Source: Mesodorylaimus sp. YZB2_4 (Eukaryota > Nematoda > Enoplea > Dorylaimida > Dorylaimidae). Taken from it: a stretch of DNA of 64,000 nucleotides. The stretch lies in the NCBI GenBank assembly GCA_030248295.1, contig JASANH010001470.1, positions 1 through 64,000 on the forward strand. Direction: 5' to 3'. Positions 21,130 through 32,215 of the stretch are shown here, piece after piece. The translations under genes and the position numbers were made by a program. The stretch's first letter is position 1. The number at the start of each line of letters is the position of its first letter. Below the pieces are notes generated by a model. It saw nothing but the letters and a program-made list of their open reading frames with translations. It ran no database searches and was not told the DNA's origin.

Positions 21130-24100
21130 TTCTAGCCCCAAGCTGCAACTAATTATGCATCCTTGACTTGACTTATTATTGGGTATAGCAGCTGCAAGGT
21201 CAGTTTGACGTGCCAGTACATTTCGCTGCCGCTTACAGCTAGCTTTAAACGTCCAACTGGAAAAATTCCTGTCAGCTTCAATCACGGGTTCTTTCCAAGT
21301 ACTCTCCCTTGCCGCCTGATCAATGCCTTAATTGCGATGAATAATTCCACTATGGTACTTTTTCGAACACTCGTTCAGCGATGGCGGAAGATGCCATTGC
21401 CACGAGGGCACAAGGTGATATTTAGCTATATACTGTATATAATCCAAAAACCTAGTACAGACTTTTGTGTTGAGGCCGCGGACCGAAATGACTGACTGAG
21501 CTTTTTTGACATAACCTTCTAGTCTTAATTTTAGAGGCTTGCGGTGCAGCGCCCACACGCTTGGAAAACATTGCTAAGACTTACAAAAAGTCTGCTGAGA
21601 CTTTCGAATTTTCTCGCACAAAGTTCGGATAAGAACTCTTACAAGAATTTTTAAGAATAACAGGTTTTTTTATATGTCTTGTAAGAATGCTTGTTGGAAT
21701 TCCTTTCGACCCTAATGAATTACAAAAGCATGTCTTTCTTCAGCATTCCGTATTATATACTGCTCTGTGGAAACGCAATTCACTGGCTGCCCGATTGTGT
21801 GAAGAAACATAGACGCTTCCGATTGGCATTTTCTTCATGAAGTAGGCAGGCTCCCCTTGGGGGAATCTTTATTGAGCAACCTCAAAACTCCTACCAAGTG
21901 ATTCACTTCGCGAAATCGAATACAAATTCTTCAACCCACTCCTCTTGGTCTCCTACATGCTGTACACGAGAAATACTTACCTACGAGACTGAATAAATTA
22001 GCGTAGTTACAGAATCGCTACAAACTATCCTACTCACTCCTTACTGTGAAGCCTGCATGCAAAATTGCACCAAAAACTACTCTTTATGTTGGTGGGGGGC
22101 TTTATAAGGCTTTCATGAGAGATCTATGGCGACATTCGGAGCCACAATAAAAGGCCAAAAAAGGAGTGTAAAGGAGATGGATGTGGTTATGTAGGGTTTT
22201 ATATGGCAGCCCTTCCTTCAACGTGCGAGGCCAGTTCATAAATTGAAAAGAGCAAATGAGGTTCATCATTGAAATTACGTAAATGTCTGACAAACAATGA
22301 TTCTAAGACAAGAAATCCATGGGGGCGCGGTAGCGTCCCCCATGTAGAACATTTGCTACACCAACAACAATATCTCAGCAGTCTGATGTCGTAAGACAAT
22401 GAAATTTTGTTTCTTAGCGTAACTTTACACTAGATTAAGTTCTTTCAGAGGAATTTCCAAAATCTCTATCCGTTCAGGCTCCACTCATCGTAGACTTGCG
22501 AGGGCGGAAATCCCGAACTGCTTATTTGTTTTTGCTATAACTCGCGGACCGTACGGCCAAAACCGATGATATTTTGTATGGATATGAGGGAGTAGTTAGG
22601 AAAGGTGTGTACCAAAAGTCTTTTAAAAATCTTTACTGGTTACCCGTCTATGGGCGAAAATGTGTCCGCGTCATATATTTATGTAGGTATGTACAGTATG
22701 TATGGACCCGATAGATCACAACGCCGATCTAGAGCTGTGTCAGAGCGGGGAATCCAGTTATATGCTCAAACGACAGGGTAACATCACTGCTGGTGCCTTC
22801 TGGCATTTATTTCGACCAGGTATTGCCCCAGATTGCTGCAGAGTGCTCAGAAGGGGGTCCACTCGGGCAAAATTATCATTTTTTGCACTTTTGGACCTCA
22901 TAAAAACCGTTTGGAGAGGCGCGGGGCAACTTTTTATGGCTCAATCGAGTCAGAAAGGTGCGCAGAGCAATTCCTGACCAGAAAGTGTCACTTGTTATTA
23001 AAGTTAGAAGTTTTGGTTTTTGTTGGGGGTCCATTTGAACAGAAAACTCAAAAAATTTGGAAACGCAGAAAAATTCTGCAGGATATGACATGGTGCTCAT
23101 CGAGGATACAGGGTCATAGGACTCATGGAATTCCTGTTATATCAATATATGTATAAACGAAAAAACCAATGTCTAGTTTTTGAAATGGCGGGAAATTCAA
23201 AATGTGGAATTCAACACTTCTTCCACATTTCGAAAGCTGTCTCTGCACAAGAATGACGATGACAGTCATACTTGAAGAATGAAACGATACTTGAAAACAA
23301 TTTTGAAAAAGGCGCGAAATTTAAATTAAAGAACTTAAAAAAACTGTGTTAATACAGAAAAGGCGTATATGAAGAGGGCCTGACAAGAACAGCGGACGTT
23401 AGAGGGACGTTTGCAGAAGCTTGAATCTTTCCCTCATACTTTTGCGAACACAATATACAATGGATACAAGGGAGAGTGAGTCTAAAATCATGTGCATGGC
23501 AATCATGAAAAAGAAGTAAAAGCATGAGACTCACAAGACTACGTAGTAGCGTCGAACAACATTTTAATGGGGGAATAAAAATCAAGCTAAAAAACCATTT
23601 TTTACCGCCACAAAAGTTGTCATATCTTGAAAAAAACAGCGGTATGTTTTAAAAAAGCAGTCTTCCTTCGCTTTGTTTTTCAATAACTTGGCAATAAAAC
23701 GGCAAAAATGCAGGTTATAATTGAGGATAGAGGATGCACTGAAAACGAGGTTTAAATGTTATGCCGTGAATGGCAGCGTGAAAAAATTGACTAGAGATGA
23801 TGCTGCAACATATTTTATAAGATTTGGTCATTTGAATACTGCTTGTCACTCACCACCAAATTTGACTTGGGCGCAACATGTTGGAAGTCAATTAGACTGA
23901 AATAAAAGGGATCCTCATGACATACAAAACTGACCTTATGTTTGCTGAACTCAGTTGCACACAGTGCAACGCCTGGGCTGAAGGAAAGTTTGTATTTCCC
24001 AGGAATAGTAGTTCTCAGAAACGCGGAAACCAGAGCCTAACCTTAGCTAAGCTAGAGAGAGATTTAGTGGAAGACTCGTCTGGTTGTCGAGCGACAAAAC

Positions 24101-24230
24101 AATAGCCACTCCTTTTAATCTCTTGCGCACGCGTAGAAGCAAATTTTGTAGAATGGTTCTACTTGCACTTGCGATTTCATGTGCTCGAACACGGCGAGTC
24201 CTCGAGGGGGTATATCGGGTGGGTGGAGAA
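21130..24230. other. Long gene-poor stretch
   Basis: No ORF with recognisable domains, tRNA or splice-supported exon was found. Content is AT-rich single-copy-looking DNA with poly-A and poly-T runs. Confidence 0.45.
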
Positions 24231-24234
24231 AAGT

Positions 24235-24470
24235 CAGGACTAAAAAAAGAGTGGAATTAGCAAAAAATTAATGGAATGAAACTGGAAAAAAGTACACGTG
24301 GTTTGATGCGACTTCGGAGCAGGCCAGTCCAGGCTGACAAAAAAGGATCGAGAAAGATGCTGCCTGGCTCTGGCTGGTCACATGTACTCGCGGTTTTAGG
24401 GTCGACCATAACAACTAGCGTCATTTATGTCACCGGCCACGCCAGATGCTACTCTGAGCAATGCTGATGC
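24235..24470 (+). repeat. Long dispersed repeat family L, partial copy 3
   Basis: Matches the first part of copy 1 (8731-8950) in the same orientation: ATTAGCAAAAAATT, GTGGTTTGATGCG, CTTCGGAGC(G/A)GGCCAGTCCAGGC, CTGCCTGGCTCTGGCTGGT and TTTATGTCACCGGCCA. It ends near 24470. Confidence 0.8.
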
Positions 24471-25334
24471 AGCAAGTTATTGTAAAGGAAGCAGCGGATC
24501 TTGCATATGTTTCGGCTTGATGCTTTTGTGATCGTAATAAAATCAAGCAGGAGGAGCAAGTCCGGCACCTTATTCCGCATTGCCTATCAAGGACGTCAAG
24601 GAATGCGCGATAAATTAGGACTTGATCGTCATTTCCCCTCTGTAACAAATATATTCTGGTCGAGTGTCCACTCGCTATCTTTGAATGCTAATGATATGCG
24701 AATCTTGCAATACAGCGTCTGGCGCCAGGGTGATAATCCCTTTAGTCATTGACAATGGACCCCAAAAGGTGCACAGTCGTTTAACTCTACAAAAATTTCA
24801 GGGCCTCAAGAATGGGTAGCTACTGTAGATCTAGCTTGGCGGCTTCTGCTTACCGGACGTGTAAATCTCGCAGGTACGTACCCAAGTAAAACTTTCCTGC
24901 GAAGCATAATGGCTCAGGGACTTTAGACGGAGCTTGTTTAACGACTTCTAAATCCTTTATTATAGACCCGATTACAAGTTCATGAAATTACAGTGTTTTA
25001 GCTTCGAGCCCCAGAGTTCACTGCGCGCTGCACCTAACAAGTACAGTATACAATAATGAAAAAGTGGGTTATTCACTGCACAAGGTAATATAGATCAGGA
25101 AAAGAAGATTATCCTGTTTTATCGACTCCCCACTGACACGAGGCAACAGAAAGACAACGCGCTTGCGATCTGAAAGCTGTGTTAGCAAAGGCTAGCGTGG
25201 ACACATCGACAGATCCACGCGTATACAAGAAATAGATCATTTTCTCATGTATAAATCATAAGATGGAGCTGAATCTCATGGGCAGTTATAATAAAAATAT
25301 TAAATTTACTCGGCTTCAAATAGTGGTCATTACA
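24471..25334. other. Intergenic DNA
   Basis: No recognised gene. It separates the partial copy and the inverted full copy of family L. Confidence 0.4.
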
Positions 25335-26190
25335 ATTTTGCTGCCTGATGTTGCATATCTCAGTTCTATGGCAATCTGGCACGCGACAGAACCTCAGCAC
25401 TCACTGACTCACGACAAAGAGCTGAAACTCTGAACGCTGCTTTTAGAATATGCCCCAACAGGGACTGAACCAGAGAAAAAAGTTTTCCAACATTAAAACT
25501 AAATTATCATCTGCCACTATACACTTTTGTGTTCAACATTCCGGGCATGTGTTACCTAGGCTCCTTGACGTATGCTGCTTCGGCTAACTGCTGGATAATC
25601 TGCGGATATGTGAAGAACATCTGCAGCAGAAGAACACCAGTGCTCACCGAATTCCTCTGCAGACCCAAAGTCCATCCTTTGGATGACTCACCAAAGTCAT
25701 CTTTACTTTAAAGTAATATTTATAAGCACCTATAAATTCCATGCATCGGGTCGAAAGCGCCAGGCACGCAAAACATCCCAGTGTCTGAATTTCGTTGTGC
25801 CCCATTGCTGCTAGAATGTCTTACGAAGCTGCACATTCATCAAAATTCAAACCTGTTTAAGATTGCGCAATTGAAAGAGATACCTGTTCTGCAAGTGAAA
25901 TAACATTTTTCACAACACAGTCCCTGAAATATCCACTATACGAGAGCTGCAGATGTAAGCATTCTCTAGGAGCCACCATCCCCAAGCTGGTGACATGAAT
26001 GAGGCTAGTTGTTATGGTCTACTTGTCAACCCTAAAACCGCGAGTACATGTGACCAGCCAGAGCCAGGCAGGATCTTTCTTGATCACCTTTAGTCGGCCT
26101 GGACTGGCCCGCTCCGAAGGTGCATCAGACCACATGTACTACCGTTACCAGTTTCATTTCATGAATTTTTTGCTAATACGGATTAAGAGT
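25335..26190 (-). repeat. Long dispersed repeat family L, copy 2 (inverted)
   Basis: Reverse complement of 8731-9585 over nearly the whole length, with substitutions and small indels. With copy 1 it forms a ~16-kb-spaced inverted pair. Confidence 0.8.
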
Positions 26191-26269
26191 ATGATAGCAC
26201 ATTGCCCCTATCTATCGCCGCCATCATTCGAAAAAAATGCGCAATAATTTATTTTTCAGCCCAAGCTGC

Positions 26270-26385
26270 GTGTATTGCGCACAAGCCAGTTTGCGCATGC
26301 GTACATGCGTACACCGGTTAGAATGCGTATGCGTTTGCGTATACGCATTAAATTTCAATGCGTGATACGCAAACTTCGCGTATGT
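26270..26385. repeat. Alternating purine-pyrimidine repeat, second cluster
   Basis: GCGTATTGCGCA, TTGCGCATGCGTACATGCG and AATGCGTATGCGTTTGCG words as at 20995-21120. It directly precedes family C copy 2. Confidence 0.65.
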
Positions 26386-26640
26386 GTAGTAGGCGTGTCT
26401 GGCCTGTGGAGAAGGTAGTGTATCTGGTTACCTTAACTGGCCGCCTTATACGCCGAGCAGTATGTGGTTGCCTTGACTGGCCGCCGCATACAGCGTATCA
26501 GTTGCCTTCGTTGGCCGCTCGATACGCTCTTCCAGGCGAGGCTGAAACCCGTCGGGTTGATGTCTCGGGCACCTACGACTAGGTGACCTGCCGACTGCCG
26601 ACGAAGATACCCCGCGGTATCTTCTCCAACGTAGGGCTAT
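26385..26640 (+). repeat. Dispersed repeat family C, copy 2
   Basis: Longest of the three copies. It contains CGATACGCTCTTCCAGGCG, GGCTGAAACCCGTCGGGTTG and ACGACTAGGTGACCTGCC, which match copies at 20015 and 33395. Confidence 0.75.
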
Positions 26641-27735
26641 TCCGCCAATTACATATGCTACTTTGTACGCAACCAACTGTACTTGCTAGTACACAAGCTT
26701 ACTGTTAAGTCGGCTTCCTACTTTATAACACCATCCAGCCTAGCTATTTGCCCCAGTACCTGCCCTTATTATTGCAATGTCCTAGCCCAAACCTTGCCAG
26801 TCGCATGAGTGCGGCACTGCGCTTAGGCCTGCCTGGAATTGAGCTGGTGTCGTAGTTTCAATCTCATGTAATTTCGTGTCCTTCATTATTATCAGGTCGT
26901 ATTTCATTTTTGGAATACAGCACCATACACGCATGAGTGGTTTCTCCTTGTACGCAAGGAATACATTTCTTGACACACGCCTTTCAACCGACATGATCCA
27001 CAACTGCGAGATGGCCAGCGGAACTTGGCCATCTTTTACGAAGGCTGAGCGACAACAATGGAAGCAGCAGGCCGTTATTATTTGTCAGAATTGTTGTTTG
27101 CCTTCATGCTGAATTTTTAGGCAACAGCTGCCAAAGCTAAAACGCTTCTTGAATATTGACTTCGTCACAACCATCCATGAATAGATTTACATGTGCATGT
27201 TTAAGTCTTGAAAATTATATTCGATTCCCTGCCCACGTGCGTAATTTTGTTCATTGAAAGCGTGGGACATCGTGCATTCGCCGCAGTAATATTCCGAAAC
27301 AGTGTAGCTAACGGAACACTCATCATTCATCAGCCTCTGGGGGAGATGCTACTCTAGAGCAGGTTATGTTTTACAATAGAGCCCCGAAATGCAATCGCCA
27401 CGATTTTTAGCCAGAGGGCAGGCGGATCATCAATTTATCGTGAGTTGCTGCTCCTATCATGGATAGTATAACAAAGTCAAATGCCAGCGTAAAATAAAAA
27501 ACTTCTTTGTGCTTTTTTTGAAATGGACTGGTTGACCCCTGGAACAGCCGAATTGGTCCCTGGGACCTCGCTGGGAAATCAATGTGGCAGCGCGCGCGGA
27601 GGTAGGCGACGGCAACGTGCTGCTGCTCCTGGGTGAAGCAGACGTTTTTGATATGAGCTGTATATATACATGTAAATTGTGGACCTCGGCCGCTGACCTC
27701 TGATTAGTCTCGCTGTTTTACTATACGAAGTTTGT
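26641..27735. other. Intergenic DNA
   Basis: No gene recognised. A purine-poor patch and a short GCGCGCGCGG run lie near 27589-27600. Confidence 0.4.
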
Positions 27736-27801
27736 GGTTTATTAGAAAAGATTGACTGCGACAATATTTCTAAATAATACAAACAATTCAAAAAAGTAGA
27801 G
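27736..27801 (-). repeat. Second copy of the NRPS 3' UTR block
   Basis: About 66 bp nearly identical (about three differences) to 28099-28164, the 3' UTR end of the NRPS gene, including AATAAA on the minus strand. It is followed by a C run at 27811-27828. Confidence 0.85.
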
Positions 27802-28100
27802 ATACGTGATACCCCCTCCCCCCCCCCCGTCTTGCACCCTTGTGTTCACTTTGATTGATTCACCTGATGCACTAAATATGAGTCTTTGGCAGCAATCTTG
27901 AAGTTGCGCAAATTTGTAAATGCATCTGTTTGGGGCCCAGGCTTCTAGCGAAATAAGTCAGCCCATGTTGCCGTGAGCCTAGCTTATACATCAGTACTTT
28001 ATTGTTCCTAGAGACAATATCATTTCAAGTTTTCTAGCAACGATTCGTATTTTAACTCTCCCGCCTTGTAACTAGTGCTCAAAGTCGCTTGGGGACTCGG

Positions 28101-28106
28101 TTTATT
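28101..28106 (-). promoter_or_regulatory. Poly(A) signal of the NRPS gene
   Basis: AATAAA on the minus strand about 75 nt after the NRPS stop codon (28183-28181). Its presence suggests transcription as a eukaryotic mRNA. Confidence 0.6.
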
Positions 28107-28180
28107 AGAAAAGATTGACTGCGACAATATTTCTAACTAATACAAACAATTCAAAATAGTACAGTTAAATAGCTTAAAAC

Positions 28181-31100
28181 CTAGTGCGTATTCTCAAATG
28201 AGCTTGAAACAGTGTCGGCAATGCATTCAATTGCGTCCTTGTTAAACACGAAAGATGTATGTGTGTCATCTTCCATCCGTATCACCTTAAAAAATTTTGG
28301 ACTCATAAGTGTTTCCAAAAGATTGGATTCCGAGTACATATAATATTCGAATAATAATTTCTCATCGATCGTTGTATACATGTCGGTCAATTTTCTTGCT
28401 TGAAATAATACAATATTTTTAGCTGATGATGCTAACTTATTATAATCCATTTTTTGACGCGATTCTGCGTAACGATATTCCACAGGCTCAAAAATTTCCT
28501 TGCCAGATCGATCGATTTCATTAGTTGCCTTTTTCACATTAAAATATGAATCGAGGAAAAATAAGTTATTTACCTGTTCTCCAGCATCAACCAATTGTCT
28601 GGCGATTTCCAAAGCGAGTACGCCACCGAAACTCCAGCCTAAGAAATTATATGGCCCCTCAGGCTGAATTTGTCGAATATAAGGGATGTAGAAACTAGCC
28701 AATTTTTCGTAAGTTGTTGGTGCCTTTTTCGTATGTAAATAATAATTATTAAATAAAATTAGCCTGAATGAAGTTAAATTTTGGACGATATTATTGATGT
28801 AACTTTCACCACCGCCACGACCAGGGGGAAGAACGAAAAGGATTTTCTGATTTCTTTCTCCAAATTCCGAATATGGATCGAAATCGGCTGTTTCTGTGTT
28901 ATTAGGGTAGACTTGGAAATCAGAAGCTTGTTCAATAATTTCTCTCAATTTTGATTCAAAAATAGCGGAAAAATTTTCAGTTTGGCGATCAGTCAATCGA
29001 GCTGCGATATTAAATCGAAGCTGCTCATTAGAGCAAACGCCAGTGACATTGATCGCATCTACTTCCGCGTCGTAACTTTCGGCAGATCGATCCTGCTGCC
29101 AGTCGCCACTAATGTCATCAAAACTCCAAATCTTCTTTGAACTACCATCAAATTGACCCAAATAATTAAATGTGACTAGAGGTACAGCCTTGCCGTATCC
29201 AAGTATAGGCCCATATCCAATGCCCTTATTTCTGACGACCACATTCAGAAATTTTTTCACATTCTGAATTGTAGCTCTAGTATCCAAGCCCAAAGCCAGT
29301 TCAGCTGGATACATGATCGTGAACCAACCAACTGTGCGACTGACGTCGAGAAGTGGGTTGATTTCTTCTCGTCCATGTCCTTCCAATGCAACATAATTCG
29401 TGTGATCACCAGTCAGATCAGCTAGAGCATAGGCCAGGGCGGTGAGGAGCAAATCGTTGATTTGTGCTCCGTAAACGCGGCTGCAATTTTTCAGAAGATT
29501 CCTTGTGTCGTCATTGCTCATCGTGAAAACTGTGCGAGAATATCGTTTAGACTTCATGAAAGTGGCTAGTTTTTCGTTAAATTTTAAGCTTTTTGCGCTG
29601 ATATCGTTCCAAATATTGCGTTCGATTTCGGCATGTTTTGAGTGCGGATATTCTCTTATTGCTTGGACCCATTGACGATAACTCGTACCTTTTTGACCCA
29701 AGTTACCTCCATGATACAAAGTTTTAAAATCTTGGCAAATAATGCGCCAACTGACCGTGTCTACGACCAAGTGATGTATGGCGAACCACAATCGAGTTGA
29801 CTGATCATCGAATCCTTGCACATAGGCCACTGTCAACAATGGACCGTTCGCGATATCCAATTCACTTTGCCATTTTATCAGAGTTTCATGCAAATTTTGA
29901 TTTTCGTTCAAATCAAAAATTTTCAAATCGATTTCGTCAATTTGTGCAGAGTAGTGTTGTTTGTACTGACCATTCTCCTTCTGATACCGCAATCTTAACG
30001 CATCGTGATGTCCCATTACTTTTTTCAAAGCATTTCTCACTTTCCCCAAATCCAATTTCGGTGTCCGAATAGCAAATGATTGATTCCAATAATTCCAATT
30101 CGTTAAGTCTTTTTCGAAAAACCACTCCTGTATGGGCAGCAGGGGGACAGTTCCGCTGAGAAGTCCTTGCTCAGTTAGGACATTGTTATTTTTCACACGA
30201 TGTGCTTGTTCCAACACATTATCGACCAGGCATCGGATAGATTTCGAGACGAATACATCCTTGACTGATATCATAATATTCATATCCCGGCGAATTCTCG
30301 CTGTCAGTTGCAGCGAAGAAATACTATCGCCGCCAAAACGAAAAAAATCGTCATCGATGCCAATCTCTGGAATTCCAAGTACTTCGGACCAAATTTGACA
30401 TAATTGCGCTTCAACAGGATTTCTTGGCGGTGTGTAATTTTCCTTATTTACTGAAAACACAACGGCTGGCAGGGCTTTGGTATCGAGTTTTCCGTTTATG
30501 GTCATTGGTAATCGATTGTCAATTCGTATAAATCGAACAGGAATCATAAAGCTTGGTAATTTACACTGCATGAAGGCTTTGATTTCGGACTCATCCAATT
30601 CTTGATTTGCAACAGCCACATAATATCCGATCAAAAATTCCATAGCAGTTTTTGGATCATTTTGACGATTTTTCGCTAAAATTGCGCATTGTTTTATGCC
30701 ATCGAAACTTGATAAAATAGTTTCGATTTCATGTAATTCAATCCTCAAACCATGAATTTTCACCTGAGAATCATTTCTTCCTAAATATTCCAATTCACCA
30801 TCGGATGTGTAATGGGCCAAGTCTCCACTTTTATACAATCGCCCAAAATGACCTTCTCGCCTTTCATCATCAGTTTGAAGCGGATTTGTTAGAAATCGTT
30901 CCTTGGTCAGTTCTGGGCGATTCAGGTAACCGCGAGCTACGCAGCTGCCAGCCAGGTAAATCTCCCCTATTTCCCCAGTTTGGACTGGGCTAAGGTTTTC
31001 ATCTAACAAGTAAAGTTTCATGTTGGAAAAGACTTGCCCCAAGGAATTTTTATAATCTGAATTTGGTTGAAATGTGTAAGCCATATTATAAATCGTAGTT

Positions 31101-32215
31101 TCAGTGATTCCGTAAGCGTTGTTAATAATTCCCTTGAATTCTTGACGAATCTTATCGAAATGACCTTTCGTAAATGCCTCACCAGCCGATGTGATCATGC
31201 GAAGATGTTGTAGTTTCGATAAATCAAATTGTTGGAGGTAAGTTGGAGTCCCGCTGAGGTAGGTCAAGCCATTGAAATTGAGATAATCGTAAAGCTCATC
31301 ATCGATTGGCCAGTTAGAATTCATCAAAATCAGCTTATTCGAACTGAGGACCGATAAGATCAAATTTTCAATGGAAAAATCGAAAACGTAATTTGATAAA
31401 AATAGAATTGATTCTTGATCATGTTGGGCATGATCAGGCCCGAAATAGCGATTGACCAAATCGTTACGGAAATTAATAACCCCACCTTGTTCCACCAAAA
31501 CACCCTTCGGCGTACCAGTCGTACCAGACGTGTAGATGACATAGGCTAAGGCGTGTTCATCACATTTTGATCGGGGATTTATTGTCGTTTGATGATTGAT
31601 CGATTTTATGGTGCCTGGGTTATCGATTTCCAGAATCGTCATCGACTGATCTCCGATGAGTGCCTGCAATTTTGGTGAGTATTGTTGATTAGTAATAATA
31701 ATATTGACTTTCGTATCATCGAGGATGAACCTAATACGCTCTTCTGGATAACTGGGATCGATTGGAACGTAAGCCGCACATGATTTCCAGACGCCCAGAA
31801 TGCTGATAACGGTCAGTTCGCTTTTGTCCAAGAACAGCGCGATCAAAGTATTTGGCTCGATCGATTGCTCTTGTTGTAATAAATAATTAGCGAGTTGATT
31901 AGATCGCTGATTCAATTCTTCATAGCTCAATTTCATTTCCTTATTGACCACTGCTACTCTGCTCGGAGATTTTTTCACTTCTTCTTCGAATAGGCCAGAC
32001 AGAGATTTTATGTGAGGGAGCGTCGATGCTGAGATTTGTCTTTCTGGATATGGCTTTTCTTTCGGGCCCACAGATATTGGTTCCAAATGTTTTGGGATAA
32101 GGTCGAGTTTGGACATATGAAGGTTTCCTTGATTTTCTGTAACTACCATTGTGCATATATGATCTAGAAAAATCCATATGAGGATGCATATTAAAATGGG
32201 AGAAACCCCAGCCAT
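28181..32215 (-). CDS. Single-module nonribosomal peptide synthetase, A-T-E-TE
   Basis: An intact, intronless ORF of 1344 residues from ATG at 32215; the frame stays open upstream to 32344, and later Met codons at residues 23 and 34 are possible starts. Residues 1-21 are hydrophobic (signal peptide or anchor). Adenylation domain ~76-585: LSYEEL, YVIYTSGTTGTPKG (225-238), NAYGITE, GEIYLAGSCVARGYL, YKSGDL, GRNDSQVKIHGLRIELHEIE, NGK (Lys576). Carrier domain ~597-670 with FFRFGGDS; Ser631 takes phosphopantetheine. Epimerization domain ~690-1100: HHLVVDTVSW (His815, Asp819), EGHGREE, DVSRTVGWFT, FNYLGQFD. Thioesterase ~1122-1344: GWSFGG with Ser1195, Asp1222 and His1319 forming a complete triad. 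Predicted action: activate one amino acid, epimerize it and release it. By eye the specificity pocket reads D-F-E-S-T-A-A-I-Y-K; I do not assign a substrate. There is no condensation domain. Architecture and lack of introns suggest bacterial ancestry, with animal genes on both sides. Confidence 0.93.
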   Translation of the reverse strand: MAGVSPILICILIWIFLDHICTMVVTENQGNLHMSKLDLIPKHLEPISVGPKEKPYPERQISASTLPHIKSLSGLFEEEVKKSPSRVAVVNKEMKLSYEELNQRSNQLANYLLQQEQSIEPNTLIALFLDKSELTVISILGVWKSCAAYVPIDPSYPEERIRFILDDTKVNIIITNQQYSPKLQALIGDQSMTILEIDNPGTIKSINHQTTINPRSKCDEHALAYVIYTSGTTGTPKGVLVEQGGVINFRNDLVNRYFGPDHAQHDQESILFLSNYVFDFSIENLILSVLSSNKLILMNSNWPIDDELYDYLNFNGLTYLSGTPTYLQQFDLSKLQHLRMITSAGEAFTKGHFDKIRQEFKGIINNAYGITETTIYNMAYTFQPNSDYKNSLGQVFSNMKLYLLDENLSPVQTGEIGEIYLAGSCVARGYLNRPELTKERFLTNPLQTDDERREGHFGRLYKSGDLAHYTSDGELEYLGRNDSQVKIHGLRIELHEIETILSSFDGIKQCAILAKNRQNDPKTAMEFLIGYYVAVANQELDESEIKAFMQCKLPSFMIPVRFIRIDNRLPMTINGKLDTKALPAVVFSVNKENYTPPRNPVEAQLCQIWSEVLGIPEIGIDDDFFRFGGDSISSLQLTARIRRDMNIMISVKDVFVSKSIRCLVDNVLEQAHRVKNNNVLTEQGLLSGTVPLLPIQEWFFEKDLTNWNYWNQSFAIRTPKLDLGKVRNALKKVMGHHDALRLRYQKENGQYKQHYSAQIDEIDLKIFDLNENQNLHETLIKWQSELDIANGPLLTVAYVQGFDDQSTRLWFAIHHLVVDTVSWRIICQDFKTLYHGGNLGQKGTSYRQWVQAIREYPHSKHAEIERNIWNDISAKSLKFNEKLATFMKSKRYSRTVFTMSNDDTRNLLKNCSRVYGAQINDLLLTALAYALADLTGDHTNYVALEGHGREEINPLLDVSRTVGWFTIMYPAELALGLDTRATIQNVKKFLNVVVRNKGIGYGPILGYGKAVPLVTFNYLGQFDGSSKKIWSFDDISGDWQQDRSAESYDAEVDAINVTGVCSNEQLRFNIAARLTDRQTENFSAIFESKLREIIEQASDFQVYPNNTETADFDPYSEFGERNQKILFVLPPGRGGGESYINNIVQNLTSFRLILFNNYYLHTKKAPTTYEKLASFYIPYIRQIQPEGPYNFLGWSFGGVLALEIARQLVDAGEQVNNLFFLDSYFNVKKATNEIDRSGKEIFEPVEYRYAESRQKMDYNKLASSAKNIVLFQARKLTDMYTTIDEKLLFEYYMYSESNLLETLMSPKFFKVIRMEDDTHTSFVFNKDAIECIADTVSSSFENTH

